From Amycolatopsis sacchari (lineage in GTDB: Bacteria > Actinomycetota > Actinomycetes > Mycobacteriales > Pseudonocardiaceae): DNA of 64,000 bases. The first letter of the stretch is position 1. The number at the start of each line of letters is the position of its first letter. Positions 1 through 8,979 of the stretch are shown here, piece by piece. The translations under genes and the position numbers were made by a program. The notes under the pieces are model-generated. The model was not told the DNA's origin. It saw nothing but the letters and a program-made list of their open reading frames with translations, and searched no databases. Location of the stretch: the NCBI RefSeq assembly GCF_900114035.1, contig NZ_FORP01000032.1, positions 1 through 64,000 of the forward strand, given 5' to 3'.

Positions 1-1103
1 AAGAGGAACGTGACCAGGAAGCCGATCGAGAAGATCATCGGCGTCTCGAAGGTCAGGTGCCCCTTCCACATCGTGCCGATCCAGTTGAAGAACTTGACGC
101 CGGTCGGCACCGCGATCAGGAAGGTCATGAAGGAGAAGAAGGGCAGCAGCACCGCACCGGTGGCGTAGAGGTGGTGCGCCCAGACGGAGAACGAAAGCGC
201 GGCGATCGCCAGCGTCGCGAAGATCAGTCCTTTGTAGCCGAAGAGCGGTTTACGGCTGAACACCGGGAAGATCTCCGACACGATGCCGAAGAACGGCAGC
301 GCGATGATGTAGACCTCGGGGTGGCCGAAGAACCAGAACAGGTGCTGCCACAGGATCACGCCGCCGTTGGCGGGGTCGAACACGTGCGCGCCCAGCCGGC
401 GGTCGGCCTCCAGTCCGAAGAACGCCGCAGTGAGGATGGGGAACGCGACGAGGATCAGGATCGACGTGACCAGGATGTTCCAGGTGAAGACCGGCATCCG
501 GTACATCGTCATGCCAGGCGCGCGCAGCGAGATCACGGTGGTGATCATGTTGACCGCGCCGAGGATCGTGCCGAGGCCGCTGACGATCAGGCCCATGATC
601 CACAGGTCGGTGCCGGGGCCGGGGGTGTGCGTGGCTTCGGACAACGGCGTGTAGCCGGTCCACCCGAACTCCGCCGCGCCGCCGGGGGTGAGGAAGCCCG
701 AGACGACGATCAGGCTACCGAAGAGGTAGAGCCAGTACGAAAACGCGTTCAGCCGCGGAAAAGCGACGTCGGGCGAACCGATCTGCAGCGGCAGGACGAA
801 ATTCGCGAACCCGAAGAGGATCGGGGTCGCGTACATCAGCAGCATGATCGTGCCGTGCATGGTGAACAGCTGGTTGTACTGCTCCTGCGAGAGGAACTGA
901 AGGCCGGGCCGCGCGAGTTCGGAGCGGACCAGCATGGCCATCGCCCCGCCGACCATGAAGAAGGCGAAGGCCGTGACGAGGTACATCACGCTGATCTGCT
1001 TGTGATCCGTGGTGCGCACCAGCCGCAGCAACGCCGAGCCCTGCACGGGACGGCGCACCGGGTGGGGCCGCGTGGCGAGGGGGCGGGGGGCGGTGGTCTT
1101 CAT
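1..1103 (-). CDS. ctaD: Cytochrome c oxidase subunit I, 3'-truncated by window edge
   Basis: Heme-copper oxidase subunit I, the membrane core of an aa3-type cytochrome c oxidase that reduces oxygen and pumps protons. About 367 N-terminal residues are present; the family is usually about 550-580, so the C-terminus lies outside the window. Visible signatures are the heme-a histidine segment [14 protein letters not shown], the [15 protein letters not shown] helix carrying the CuB histidine-tyrosine pair, and HHLYATG. The ATG overlaps the NDH-2 stop as ATGA and is preceded by GGGAGAA, which supports this start and translational coupling. It is the last visible gene of an operon with qcrB and ndh. 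Family assignment is firm; that it is a second ctaD copy is an inference from the unusual context. Confidence 0.93.
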   Translation of the reverse strand, partial: MKTTAPRPLATRPHPVRRPVQGSALLRLVRTTDHKQISVMYLVTAFAFFMVGGAMAMLVRSELARPGLQFLSQEQYNQLFTMHGTIMLLMYATPILFGFANFVLPLQIGSPDVAFPRLNAFSYWLYLFGSLIVVSGFLTPGGAAEFGWTGYTPLSEATHTPGPGTDLWIMGLIVSGLGTILGAVNMITTVISLRAPGMTMYRMPVFTWNILVTSILILVAFPILTAAFFGLEADRRLGAHVFDPANGGVILWQHLFWFFGHPEVYIIALPFFGIVSEIFPVFSRKPLFGYKGLIFATLAIAALSFSVWAHHLYATGAVLLPFFSFMTFLIAVPTGVKFFNWIGTMWKGHLTFETPMIFSIGFLVTFL

Positions 1104-2446
1104 GGTTTTCTCCCACTGGACAACGAGTTTCCGGGCGGTTCCCCGCCGTTCACGAACGCGGTGCGCGGCTGCTGTACCGACGCCAGCGAGACGATGTCGC
1201 GGCCGAACACCCCGGCGGTCAGCCAGATCGCCAGCACCCGGACCTTGCGTTCCCAGCTGGGAACCGCCAGCACGTGGTAACCACGGTGGAGCAGCCAGGC
1301 GAGCGGTCCTTTCAGCACCAGCCGCCGGTACTGGAAGATGCCGTGCCCGATGCCGAGCGTCGCGACCGCGCCGAGGCTGCGGTGCCGGTAGTTCTTCGGC
1401 TTGCCACCGCGCAGGGTCGCGGCGATGTTCCGGGCGAGCAGCTTGCCCTGGCGGACGGCGTGCTGGGCGTTGGGCACCGTGCGAGTGCCCGGGACCGGCG
1501 CGGTCAGGTCCTCGATCCCCGCGTCGTCCCCGGCGGCCCACGCACCGGGGACCGGCTCGAGGTCGGTCCCGACCCGGAGGTCGGGTCGGACGACGAGGAA
1601 CCCGCGCTCGTCCACCGGCAGGTCGGTGTGCCTGCCCACCACCGGGTTCGCCGCGTTGCCCGCCGTCCACACGATCAGCCCCGAGTCGAACGTCTCACCG
1701 GTGGACAGCACCACCCGCCCGCCGGTCGCCGACTCGACCTGGGTGTTGAGGTGCACCCGCCCGCCCCGCCCCCGCAGGAAGCCCACCACCCAGCGGCCGG
1801 GTGCGCCGGTCACCTCGGGCAGGATCCGGCCGGACGCCTCGACCAGGTGGAACCGCAGCTCGTCGCGGTCCAGTTCGGGATAGCGCCGCAGCAGCGACGT
1901 CGCCAGCGACAGCAGCTCGGCGAAGCCTTCGACGCCGGAGAAGCCGCCGCCGACGAAGGTCACCATGAGCAGCTTCCGCCGCGACGGCCCCGGCGGGAGC
2001 GTGGCCGCCCGGTCGAAGGACGTCAGCAGCCGGTCGCGGATCGCGACCGCCTCCTCGACGTGCTTGAGCCCGATCGCCTGCTCCGCGATGCCGGGGATCG
2101 GGAACGTCCGGGTGACCGCACCCGCGGTGACCACCACGAGGTCGTAGCTCAGCTCGAACGCGTCGCCGTCGGCTGGCCGGACCGTGACCACCCGGTGCTC
2201 GTGGTCGAGCGCGGTGACCATCCCGGTGACGACGCGCGTGCGGTGCAGGTGGCGGCGCAGCGAAACCGCGGCGTGGCGTGCCTCGATCGAGCCGGCCACC
2301 ACCTCGGGCAGGAACGGCTGATAGGTCAGGTACGGCCGCGGGTCGACCACGGTGACTTCGGCCTGTCCCCGCCGCAGCTTCTTTTCGAGCTTCCAGGCGG
2401 CGTAGAAGCCCGCGTAGCCGCCGCCGACGATCAAGATCTTGCGCAC
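1100..2446 (-). CDS. ndh: Type II NADH dehydrogenase (NDH-2)
   Basis: Single-subunit, non-proton-pumping NADH:menaquinone oxidoreductase at the cytoplasmic face of the membrane, 448 residues. The N-terminal Rossmann motif reads [16 protein letters not shown] second dinucleotide motif [13 protein letters not shown] lies near residue 165, and [11 protein letters not shown] near residue 300 contacts FAD. The GTG start was chosen because AGGCGGGA sits just upstream and the Rossmann motif then begins at residue 4; the open frame extends far upstream without protein-like sequence. It follows the membrane protein by 11 bases and overlaps ctaD by ATGA. The operon would link NADH oxidation to a quinol-cytochrome b-oxidase chain (inference). 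Confidence 0.92.
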   Translation of the reverse strand: MRKILIVGGGYAGFYAAWKLEKKLRRGQAEVTVVDPRPYLTYQPFLPEVVAGSIEARHAAVSLRRHLHRTRVVTGMVTALDHEHRVVTVRPADGDAFELSYDLVVVTAGAVTRTFPIPGIAEQAIGLKHVEEAVAIRDRLLTSFDRAATLPPGPSRRKLLMVTFVGGGFSGVEGFAELLSLATSLLRRYPELDRDELRFHLVEASGRILPEVTGAPGRWVVGFLRGRGGRVHLNTQVESATGGRVVLSTGETFDSGLIVWTAGNAANPVVGRHTDLPVDERGFLVVRPDLRVGTDLEPVPGAWAAGDDAGIEDLTAPVPGTRTVPNAQHAVRQGKLLARNIAATLRGGKPKNYRHRSLGAVATLGIGHGIFQYRRLVLKGPLAWLLHRGYHVLAVPSWERKVRVLAIWLTAGVFGRDIVSLASVQQPRTAFVNGGEPPGNSLSSGRKP

Positions 2447-2457
2447 GGCGTCCCGCC

Positions 2458-2937
2458 TCACCGGGGAAGCCGGCCGAGGGACAAGATCGACGTCCGACGG
2501 CCCAAGACGAGCACGGCGACCAGCACCGCCGCCGCGCTCGCGGCCACCTGGAGCGTCGCGCAGACTTCGGGAACCCGGGCCAGTGCGCCGCCTCCGGAAC
2601 CCACGACGACACGGAGGCGGGCGGAGCCAGCGAGGACGAAGTGGAACAGCACGCCCAGGACCAGCGAGCCGGACGCCGAAGCGAGGACGAGAGCCACTCC
2701 GTGCCGGGCCGCGACCCGGAAGTGGCGCGTGATGCCGATCGCGGGACCGACGACACCGGACACGGTGAGACACGCCCCTTCCAGCAGGGCGACACCCCCG
2801 GCGAGCAGCCCCAGCAACAAGAAACCGGCCAGCACGAGCACGGCCTGCACCGTGACCACGGCCGCCAGCACCCGGTCCACCTTCCCGGCCAACCGGGGCA
2901 GGCGGAGCACCGCTTTGCCGTTCACCGCGTTCGTCAT
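2458..2937 (-). CDS. Small integral membrane protein of unknown function
   Basis: A 159-residue hydrophobic protein with about four transmembrane segments: roughly residues 22-60 as two helices, 76-105, and 130-148 (VAASAAAVLVAVLVLG). I recognise no family. It has no heme-binding histidine pattern and no cysteines arranged for a cofactor. It lies between the small conserved-looking protein and ndh on the same strand, so it probably belongs to the respiratory operon and could be an assembly or stabilising subunit. That role is only inferred from position. The ATG start at 2937 gives a short charged N-terminus before the first helix. Confidence 0.6.
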   Translation of the reverse strand: MTNAVNGKAVLRLPRLAGKVDRVLAAVVTVQAVLVLAGFLLLGLLAGGVALLEGACLTVSGVVGPAIGITRHFRVAARHGVALVLASASGSLVLGVLFHFVLAGSARLRVVVGSGGGALARVPEVCATLQVAASAAAVLVAVLVLGRRTSILSLGRLPR

Positions 2938-2993
2938 GGTTGCTTGGCGCCGGGTCGGCCGGACTTCTTACCGCCGGTTCGTACCGCCCGCGC

Positions 2994-3323
2994 TCAGGCG
3001 TAGCGGCCGGAGAACTCCGAACCGCCTTCGGTGTGGGTGAAGCGCAGGCCGACGATCGAACCGTCCTCGACCAGCCATCGCAAGTCGTACGACGCGCGGT
3101 AGCTGGGTGGCCAGAACGAGGCGAAGCGACCGTGGCTGTCGACGTACCACTCACCGCGCGTCGGGTGGCCCCGCTCGACGTAGGTGGTGACGCCGTCGGC
3201 GTCGAAGACTTGTTCGGCGCCGTCGTCGTAGACGATCCGGCCGGCCGTCAGCGCTGCGACGAGGTTCTCCGCGGCCACTCGCTCGCCATCAGCGGGGCTG
3301 AGCGACTCCAGCGCTCGGGGCAC
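2994..3323 (-). CDS. Small hypothetical protein, NTF2-like appearance
   Basis: About 109 residues, read from a GTG preceded by GGAAGGAG. The sequence runs from PRALESLSPADGER to FSGRYA and alternates short helices and strands with many aromatic residues (WYVDSHGRFASFWPPSYRASYDLRWLV), resembling a SnoaL/NTF2-like cone fold. This is a visual impression only. An alternative in-frame GTG at 3428 overlaps the qcrB stop as GTGA and would add 35 low-complexity residues. I prefer the downstream start for its stronger ribosome binding site. Its function is unknown. It sits between qcrB and the membrane protein and is probably cotranscribed with them. Confidence 0.5.
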   Translation of the reverse strand: MPRALESLSPADGERVAAENLVAALTAGRIVYDDGAEQVFDADGVTTYVERGHPTRGEWYVDSHGRFASFWPPSYRASYDLRWLVEDGSIVGLRFTHTEGGSEFSGRYA

Positions 3324-3424
3324 GGGACTCCTTCCAGGACCGGATGCCGTTCTCCCTGGCCTGCTCGAGTTCGTCGACGTCGGCGACCCCGACCTGCTCG
3401 CCGTGCGATCGGGCTTGTCTTCGG

Positions 3425-4996
3425 TCACTTGGACCGTCCCTGTTCCAGCGCCGCGGTCTCCTCCGGCGGGTCCGGTGTCCACAGTGAACCGGGCACGGGC
3501 CGGCCGCCGAACCCCAGCTTGTTCATCTTCTTCGGCACCGGCGCGCCCCGGTAGTCGAGCGGGGTGGCGGCCAGTGGCTGGTGGATCTCGATGAACGCGC
3601 CCTGCGGCAGGCGCTCGATGATGCCGGTCTCGATGCCGTGTTCGAGCACCTCGCGGTCGGCCCGCTGCAGGCCGAGGCAGATCCGGTAGGTCACGTGGTA
3701 GGCGATCGGCGGCACGAGCAGCACGCCGATGCGGCCCGCCCACGTGGTGGCGTTGAGCGAGATGTGGAACTGGTCGGCGATGATGTCGTTGAAGCCCGAC
3801 AGCTCGATGACGAGGAGGAACCCGAGCGCCATCACGCCCAGCGAGGTGCGGACCGGGGCGTCGCGCGGCCGCTGGAGCAGGTTGTGGTGGCCGGTGTCCT
3901 TCGCGAGCTTCCGCTCGATCCACGGGTAGAGGGTCAGGATGCCGAAGAGCAGCGGGATGCCGACCACGCCGGGGAAGAACGCCGCCGGGATCGTGTGGTC
4001 CCCGAGGTAGACCTCCCAGGCCGGCCAGATCCGGAGCATGCCGTCGGCCCAGGCCATGTACCAGTCCGGTTGCGAACCCGCGGACACCTGCGCCGGGTTG
4101 TAGGGGCCGAAGTTCCACACCGGGTTGATCTGGAACAACCCCGCCATCAGGGCGATCACACCCGTGACGAGCACGGCGAGCGCGCCACCGTGGAGGCCGA
4201 ACTCGGGCATGATCCGGATGCCGACGACGTTGGTCTCGTTCGCCCGCACGCCGGGGAACTGCGTGTGCTTCTGGAACCACACCAGCGCCAGGTGCACACC
4301 GGTGAGGGCGAGGAGGATGCCCGGCAGCACGAGGATGTGCAGGGTGTAGAGCCGCGGGATGATCTGGTCGCCGGGGAACTCGCCGCCGAACAGGGCCCAG
4401 TGGAGCCAGGTGCCGATCACGGGCACCGACAGCACAATGCCCGAGAGGGTCGCGCGGATGCCGGTGCCGGACAGCAGGTCGTCCGGGAGCGAGTAGCCGA
4501 AGAAGCCCTCGAACATGCTGATCAGGAGCAGCAGCACCCCGAGCACCCAGTTGGCCTCCCGCGGGCGCCGGAAGGCACCGGTGAAGAAGATCCGGAAGGT
4601 GTGCAGGAGCGAGGCCGCGATGAAGATCAGCGCACCCCAGTGGTGCAGCTGCCGCACGAAGAGCCCGCCGCGGACGTCGAAGGAGAGGTCCAGCGTCGTG
4701 CGGAAGGCCTGGGACATCGCCAGGCCCCGCATGTCGGTGAAGCTGCCGTGGTAGACGACTTCTTGCCTGGAGGGGTCGAAGAAGAGCGTGAGGTACACGC
4801 CGGTCGCGATGACGAGGAGGAAGCTGTAGAGCGCCACCTCGCCGATCAGGAAGGACCAGTGGGTCGGGAACACCTTGTTCAGCTGGTGCCGCAGGCCCTT
4901 GGCCAGGTGGTACCGCCGGTCCGCGTGGCCTGCGGCCTCCCCGAGGCGCCGGCCGAGCGCGCCGGTGCCCCTGGTCGGCGTGGTCGGTGAGCTCAT
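3425..4996 (-). CDS. qcrB: Cytochrome bc1 complex cytochrome b subunit
   Basis: Membrane diheme cytochrome b of the menaquinol:cytochrome c oxidoreductase, 523 residues, in the size range of actinobacterial QcrB with its C-terminal extension. The N-terminal heme region is visible ([21 protein letters not shown] and [24 protein letters not shown] give the paired histidines), as is the quinone-site segment [17 protein letters not shown]. The usual partners qcrC and qcrA are absent next to it. Instead it is followed by two unknown small genes, ndh and ctaD. The ATG start gives the expected hydrophilic N-terminus before the first helices. It may be a paralogue of the housekeeping qcrB, but that copy is outside the window. 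Confidence 0.93.
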   Translation of the reverse strand: MSSPTTPTRGTGALGRRLGEAAGHADRRYHLAKGLRHQLNKVFPTHWSFLIGEVALYSFLLVIATGVYLTLFFDPSRQEVVYHGSFTDMRGLAMSQAFRTTLDLSFDVRGGLFVRQLHHWGALIFIAASLLHTFRIFFTGAFRRPREANWVLGVLLLLISMFEGFFGYSLPDDLLSGTGIRATLSGIVLSVPVIGTWLHWALFGGEFPGDQIIPRLYTLHILVLPGILLALTGVHLALVWFQKHTQFPGVRANETNVVGIRIMPEFGLHGGALAVLVTGVIALMAGLFQINPVWNFGPYNPAQVSAGSQPDWYMAWADGMLRIWPAWEVYLGDHTIPAAFFPGVVGIPLLFGILTLYPWIERKLAKDTGHHNLLQRPRDAPVRTSLGVMALGFLLVIELSGFNDIIADQFHISLNATTWAGRIGVLLVPPIAYHVTYRICLGLQRADREVLEHGIETGIIERLPQGAFIEIHQPLAATPLDYRGAPVPKKMNKLGFGGRPVPGSLWTPDPPEETAALEQGRSK

Positions 4997-5096
4997 GCTG
5001 CATTGGTGTCGCGGCCGGAGCCGGTCTTACTCCGCGAGCAGGACCCGGCCGTCGCGGCCGAAGACGACCGGCACACGTGACCGCCGGTCTGGTAGA

Positions 5097-5127
5097 CAGC
5101 CGACTGCGTCAGCTTCCCGTCGGCTGA
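5097..5127 (-). terminator. Rho-independent-like hairpin after the oxidoreductase gene
   Basis: CAGCCGAC and GTCGGCTG form a perfect 8-bp stem around a 14-base loop, beginning two bases downstream of the TGA of the minus-strand oxidoreductase. There is no T-tract, which is common in actinomycetes. It separates that gene from the respiratory operon downstream on the same strand. Confidence 0.5.
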
Positions 5128-5128
5128 C

Positions 5129-6094
5129 TCAGGGGTTCGACGGCCGCCGGCCCGTGAGCAGGACGACCGGACCGCCGTTGGCGCCCCGGACCGCGCGCTC
5201 GAGCGCGGCTGCCGCCTCGGCGAGCGGCAGGGTGACGCCCACCGGGAGGGAGAGCTTGCCCTCGCCGAGCAGTGCGCTCAGCTTCGTGAGCTGCGCGGAG
5301 TCCGGGCGGACGTAGACGTCCGCGAAGCTGACGCCCGACCCGGCCGGCCGCCGGTCGCCCGTGATCGTCGCCAGCCGGCCGCCTTCGCGCACCGCCCGGA
5401 CCGTGTCGGCACTGCCGCCGGGTACCGCGTTGAGGGCGCTGTCGACTCCGGCGCCGCCGGTCCATTCGCGGATCCGCTCCGGCCAGGTCCGGTCGCGGTA
5501 GTCGAGGACCTCGACCGCGCCGGCCCGTCCCACTCGATCCGCGCTCGCCGACCCGGCGGTGGCGATCACCCGGGCGCCACGCAGGGCTGCGAGCCGCACG
5601 GCGAGTCCGCCGGTCGCGCCTCCCGCGCCGTGGACGAGCAGCGTCTCGTTCCCGGCGACTCGGAGGGATTCGGAAAGCGCTTGCTCGGCGGTCAGGGCGG
5701 GCACGGGGAACGCCGCCGCCGTCTCCCACGGCACGCCAGGGGGTTTCGGCACGACCAGTCCGGCGTCGACCACCACCCGTTCGGCCCAGCAGCCCTGGTG
5801 CCGCAACGGGAGCGGATGGCCGAGGACTTCGTCACCCGGCCGGAAGCCGGTGACGTTCGAGCCGACCGCGACCACCGTCCCGGCCACCTCCACGCCGAGC
5901 GCCATCGGCGGTGTCAGCCCGACGTCCCAACCGCCCGAACGGACGATGTCGTCCCAGTTGCCGACACCGGCCGCCGAGACGTCGATCACCACTTCGGCTG
6001 AACCGGGGCCGGCTGGCTCCGGCAGGTCGAGCAGCTCGACCGGGCCACCGAATTCCCGCATGCCAGCGGCAAGCACCACGATTCTCCGTTTCAC
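5129..6094 (-). CDS. Zinc-independent MDR-family quinone oxidoreductase
   Basis: Medium-chain dehydrogenase/reductase of the NADPH:quinone oxidoreductase type, 321 residues. The GroES-like N-terminal half carries MREFGGPVELLDLPEPAG and the PPMALGVEVAGTVVAVGSNV segment. The Rossmann half carries LLVHGAGGATGGLAVRLAAL near residues 152-170. No structural-zinc cysteine cluster is present, which separates it from alcohol dehydrogenases. The GTG at 6094 gives an unusual MKRRIVVLAAG prefix; a later ATG at residue 12 would start at the more typical REFGGP and may be the true start. The substrate is unknown. It lies alone between a truncated MFS gene and the terminator. Confidence 0.82.
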   Translation of the reverse strand: MKRRIVVLAAGMREFGGPVELLDLPEPAGPGSAEVVIDVSAAGVGNWDDIVRSGGWDVGLTPPMALGVEVAGTVVAVGSNVTGFRPGDEVLGHPLPLRHQGCWAERVVVDAGLVVPKPPGVPWETAAAFPVPALTAEQALSESLRVAGNETLLVHGAGGATGGLAVRLAALRGARVIATAGSASADRVGRAGAVEVLDYRDRTWPERIREWTGGAGVDSALNAVPGGSADTVRAVREGGRLATITGDRRPAGSGVSFADVYVRPDSAQLTKLSALLGEGKLSLPVGVTLPLAEAAAALERAVRGANGGPVVLLTGRRPSNP

Positions 6095-6169
6095 CTCGCG
6101 CAGCGAGCCACCGACGTCGGTGGCCGTCCCGGACGGGACAGTGTTTCTGCGTACTACGCACGCGTCGTC

Positions 6170-6652
6170 TTAGAGCCCGGTGATCCCGCCCCACACTCCG
6201 ATCGCCACCCCGCGGCGCTCGGCCGGGAACGCGTCACTGATCAGGGTCAGGCTCAGCGGCAGCACCACAGCCGCCCCGGCGCCTTCCACCACACGCGCCG
6301 CGATGAGCACCGCGGCACTCGACGACAACGCGCACGCCGCCGAAGCGAGGCTGAACACCCCGACGCCGAGGACGTACATCCGGCGCCGGCCGAACCGGTC
6401 GCCCAGCGCCGACCCGGTGAGGATCAGGCAGGCGAAGGCGAGGTTGTAGCCGTTGATGGTCCATTCGAGATCGGACAGGCTCGCGCCGAGCCGGGACTGC
6501 AGCGTCGGCAACGCCGTCGCCACCACCACGACATCGAGCGAGGCCAGGAAAGCGCCGAGGCCGGCGAGCACCAGGGTCCACCGGTGGGCACCCGCCACCC
6601 CGCCGGCCGCGGCGCCCCGAGCCGTCGGCGCTGTGTTGGTCGTTTCTGTCAT
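6170..6652 (-). pseudogene. 3'-truncated MFS drug exporter (DHA2/EmrB-QacA type)
   Basis: The N-terminal 160 residues of a 14-TM exporter. Visible are LASLDVVVVATALPTLQ (first helix with the DxxV motif), LEWTINGYNLAFACLILTGSALGDRFGRRRMY (motif A) and RVVEGAGAAVVLPLSLTLI. The frame ends in GVWGGITGL followed by TAA, at the place where intact members continue for another 250-340 residues. At most five helices remain, so transport is very unlikely. The break falls about 75 bases before the oxidoreductase start, marking a deletion or rearrangement endpoint. The start ATG (MTETTNTAP) is clear, and the reading frame up to the break is undamaged, so the truncation may be recent. Confidence 0.8.
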
Positions 6653-6804
6653 GTGAGTGGAGACCAGCCGGACGCGGCAGAGGAATCGCCCTCCGGCAGA
6701 TCCGGCAGGGCAACACGCCCTCGTCTTGAGCGGGCCGCTGATCGCGTGTTTCGTTTCCCGGCCGCGCGTCGTTGGGTACGAAGGTCGCCGCTGCCGTGGT
6801 AGGA

Positions 6805-7200
6805 GCGGGCATCGACCCGAGGATCCGCAGGACTTCCGCGGATTTCGAGCCCGGCTCTGCCATGTAGGTGACCAGCATCTGGTCCGGCGCCCCCGGCGTC
6901 GTCCAAGCGACATAGGAAAGGTCGACGTCACCGACGTCGGGATGGCGCACGAGGTTGATCCCGGTGGTCTTCTCGAAGACGTGGTGCTCGGCCCAGAGCC
7001 GTCGGAACGTCTCGCTCCGGACGGCCAGCTCGCCGACCAGCGCGGCCAGCCGGGGGTTGCCGGGATCTTCGCCGGCGGTCTTTCTCAGGATGCCGACGGT
7101 GCCGCGTTGCCGACGCCTCCCAGTCGCGGTGCCGGGCCGCGATCTCTTCGTCCAGGAACAGCAGCCACGCCGAGTTCCGTTCGGCCTCGGGCAGGGCACC
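6805..7200 (-). pseudogene. Remnant of XRE regulator, MmyB-like ligand-binding domain, frameshifted
   Basis: Two adjacent minus-strand frames together encode the C-terminal half of an MmyB-type transcription factor. The first reads NSAWLLFLDEEIAARHRDWEAS. After a one-base shift near 7110 the second continues VGILRKTAGEDPGNPRLAAL, VGELAVRSETFRRLWAEH, then HPDVGDVDLSYV, PDQMLVTYMAEPGS and SAEVLRIL, in the order seen in the MmyB ligand-binding domain. The N-terminal helix-turn-helix is missing. The fragment begins only a few bases after the stop of the 3-hydroxybenzoate hydroxylase gene, so the catabolic operon was probably joined onto it. Nearby MFS debris on the same strand might once have been its target (inference). 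Confidence 0.65.
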
Positions 7201-7207
7201 CCCTCCG

Positions 7208-8380
7208 TCAGGGCTGGTAGAGCCAGTCGGTCCAGCGGTAGTCGTCCACCCGGCGTTCGGTGAGGTAGGTGTTGCGCAGCAGGCGGGCGAGACCGTCGCA
7301 GTGCCACAGTTCGCCCCACACGCGGGCACTGGACTGCACCCGGGCGGTGCGGGAGGTGCGCGCGTGCTGGTAGGCCGCGAGCGCGGCGGGCCAGTCCAAT
7401 GTGGATTGTGCTTGCTGCTTGCCGACCTCGCCGGCGAGGGTGTGCGCGTCCTCCAGTGCCTGGCAGGCGCCCTGGGCGAGGTACTGCAGCATCGGGTGCG
7501 CCGCGTCGCCGGTGAGGGCCAGTCGCCCGTCCACCCACGTGTCCACCGGCAGCCGGTCGTACATCGGCCACCGCCGGTCGCGCCACAGCCACGCCAAGCC
7601 TCGACGCACCGCATCGCACGTGCCTTGGAACGCCGCGTCCAGTTCCTCCGGGCCGCCCCACTCGGCTTCGCCGCGGTCGTAGGCAGGTGAGGCGAACACG
7701 GCGACGGTGTTGAGCAGCTCGCCGCCACGCAAGGGGTACTGCACCAGATGACACTTCGGTCCGAAGTGGACGACCACGTCGGTGAGGACGTCGGAATCCA
7801 GCCCCGTCACCTCGGACACCGGCCGCGTGCCCCGGTAGGCGACGTAACCCGAGCACACCGGCTCGTCGCCGGAGACCCGCCGTCGCAGCGACGACCACAG
7901 CCCGTCCGCGGCGAGGACCACATCCGCCGCGAACTCCCGCTCCCCTGACCGGACACGAACCTCCCCGGGCAGCACCTCGACGTCGTCGACCTTGTGGTCG
8001 GCAAGCAGCTCGACCCCGGCGCCATGACAGGCGTCGTGGAGGATCGTCAGCAGGTCACTGCGGTGGATCACCACGTACGGCGCGCCGTACCGGTCCACGA
8101 AGTCCCGGCCCAGGTCGAGCGAGGTCAGCTCAGCGCCGTCCAGCGCGTCCTTCAGGACGAGCCGCCGCGGCAGCACACCGCGGGCGACGACCTCGTCGAG
8201 CAGTCCCCACTCGCGCAGGATCCGGGTGGCGTTGGGCGCCAGCTGCAGCCCGGCGCCCACCTCGGCGAACGCGGGCGCCTGTTCCAGCACGCGGACGCGG
8301 TGGCCGGTGGAGGCCAGCGCGAGCGCGTTGGCCAGCCCGCCGATCCCGCCACCCACCACCACGACATCGGTCTCGGTCAT
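7208..8380 (-). CDS. 3-hydroxybenzoate 6-monooxygenase (FAD)
   Basis: Single-component group A flavin hydroxylase, 390 residues, converting 3-hydroxybenzoate plus NAD(P)H and oxygen to gentisate. Domains: FAD Rossmann motif VVVVGGGIGGLANALALAS at residues 5-23, the DG motif VVLAADGLWSSLRR near 150, and GDAAHPMLQYLAQGACQALE near 280. The last sequence, with LQYLAQGACQALEDA, is typical of 3-hydroxybenzoate 6-hydroxylases rather than salicylate 1-hydroxylases. The ATG follows AGGAGGAGAGG. It is the last gene of the gentisate operon, 11 bases after the isomerase, and supplies that pathway's substrate. Salicylate 5-position chemistry is possible but less likely; context gives the assignment. Confidence 0.85.
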   Translation of the reverse strand: MTETDVVVVGGGIGGLANALALASTGHRVRVLEQAPAFAEVGAGLQLAPNATRILREWGLLDEVVARGVLPRRLVLKDALDGAELTSLDLGRDFVDRYGAPYVVIHRSDLLTILHDACHGAGVELLADHKVDDVEVLPGEVRVRSGEREFAADVVLAADGLWSSLRRRVSGDEPVCSGYVAYRGTRPVSEVTGLDSDVLTDVVVHFGPKCHLVQYPLRGGELLNTVAVFASPAYDRGEAEWGGPEELDAAFQGTCDAVRRGLAWLWRDRRWPMYDRLPVDTWVDGRLALTGDAAHPMLQYLAQGACQALEDAHTLAGEVGKQQAQSTLDWPAALAAYQHARTSRTARVQSSARVWGELWHCDGLARLLRNTYLTERRVDDYRWTDWLYQP

Positions 8381-8391
8381 GTCCTCTCCTC

Positions 8392-8979
8392 CTACAGCCA
8401 GGGGCCGAGCTCGGGCGGCCGGCTGGTGCGCCCGGTGAGCCAGCGCGCGAGGGCGGGCCCGTGTCCCTGCGCGATGCGGCGCTTGAGCGTGTCGCCGATC
8501 AGGGCCTCGACCAGGTGTCCGGGCAGGTCCTCGAACCCCACCCCACGGTCGAGGTCGACCGCGTGCACGGCGACCTCGCGAGTGCGCATCCAGACGATCT
8601 CCGTCGCCGGGACCGTCCGGCCCTGCGCGGTGACCACCTGGTTCGCCCACGCAGCCTCGGGCAGCGCGTCCAGATCCGCGGCCAGTGCGTCCGCCGATTC
8701 GTGCACCATCTGACGCAGTTCGGCGACGGGCAGCCTGGCGCCCGCCTCGATTTCGGCGCCGCGTTGTTCAGCGCCGGCGTACATGCGGGATTCGACGCCG
8801 GTACGGGCCCAGCTGACCAGGCGCCGCAACGCTTCGGCGTTGTAGTGCAGGTGCGCGACGAGGTGGCGGCGGGTCCACCCCGGCAACGGGACCGGGGCGT
8901 CGAACTCCTCGTCGGCGAGTCCGTCGATCGTCGTCAGCACCAGCCGGGTGGCCTCGTCCAGCCACTCACGCCCGCTCAT
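8392..8979 (-). CDS. Mycothiol-dependent maleylpyruvate isomerase
   Basis: DinB/MDMPI-fold enzyme, 195 residues, isomerising maleylpyruvate to fumarylpyruvate using mycothiol as cofactor in the cytosol. The N-terminal four-helix domain carries the metal ligand candidate H43 in RRHLVAHLHYNAEA, and E135 and H139 in WMRTREVAVHAVDLD complete the expected zinc triad. The C-terminal part is short and ends LTGRTSRPPELGPWL. Length and motifs fit the family known from Corynebacterium glutamicum. The start overlaps the 3' end of the fumarylpyruvate hydrolase gene by 14 bases. The mycothiol requirement (established for the family) is good evidence for an actinobacterial host. Confidence 0.9.
   Translation of the reverse strand: MSGREWLDEATRLVLTTIDGLADEEFDAPVPLPGWTRRHLVAHLHYNAEALRRLVSWARTGVESRMYAGAEQRGAEIEAGARLPVAELRQMVHESADALAADLDALPEAAWANQVVTAQGRTVPATEIVWMRTREVAVHAVDLDRGVGFEDLPGHLVEALIGDTLKRRIAQGHGPALARWLTGRTSRPPELGPWL

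Noticed and set aside
1274-3040. A long plus-strand open frame antisense to ndh and the membrane protein.
   Set aside because: The composition (runs of RR, DQ, HP) is that of an out-of-frame high-GC shadow; the minus strand carries recognisable NDH-2.
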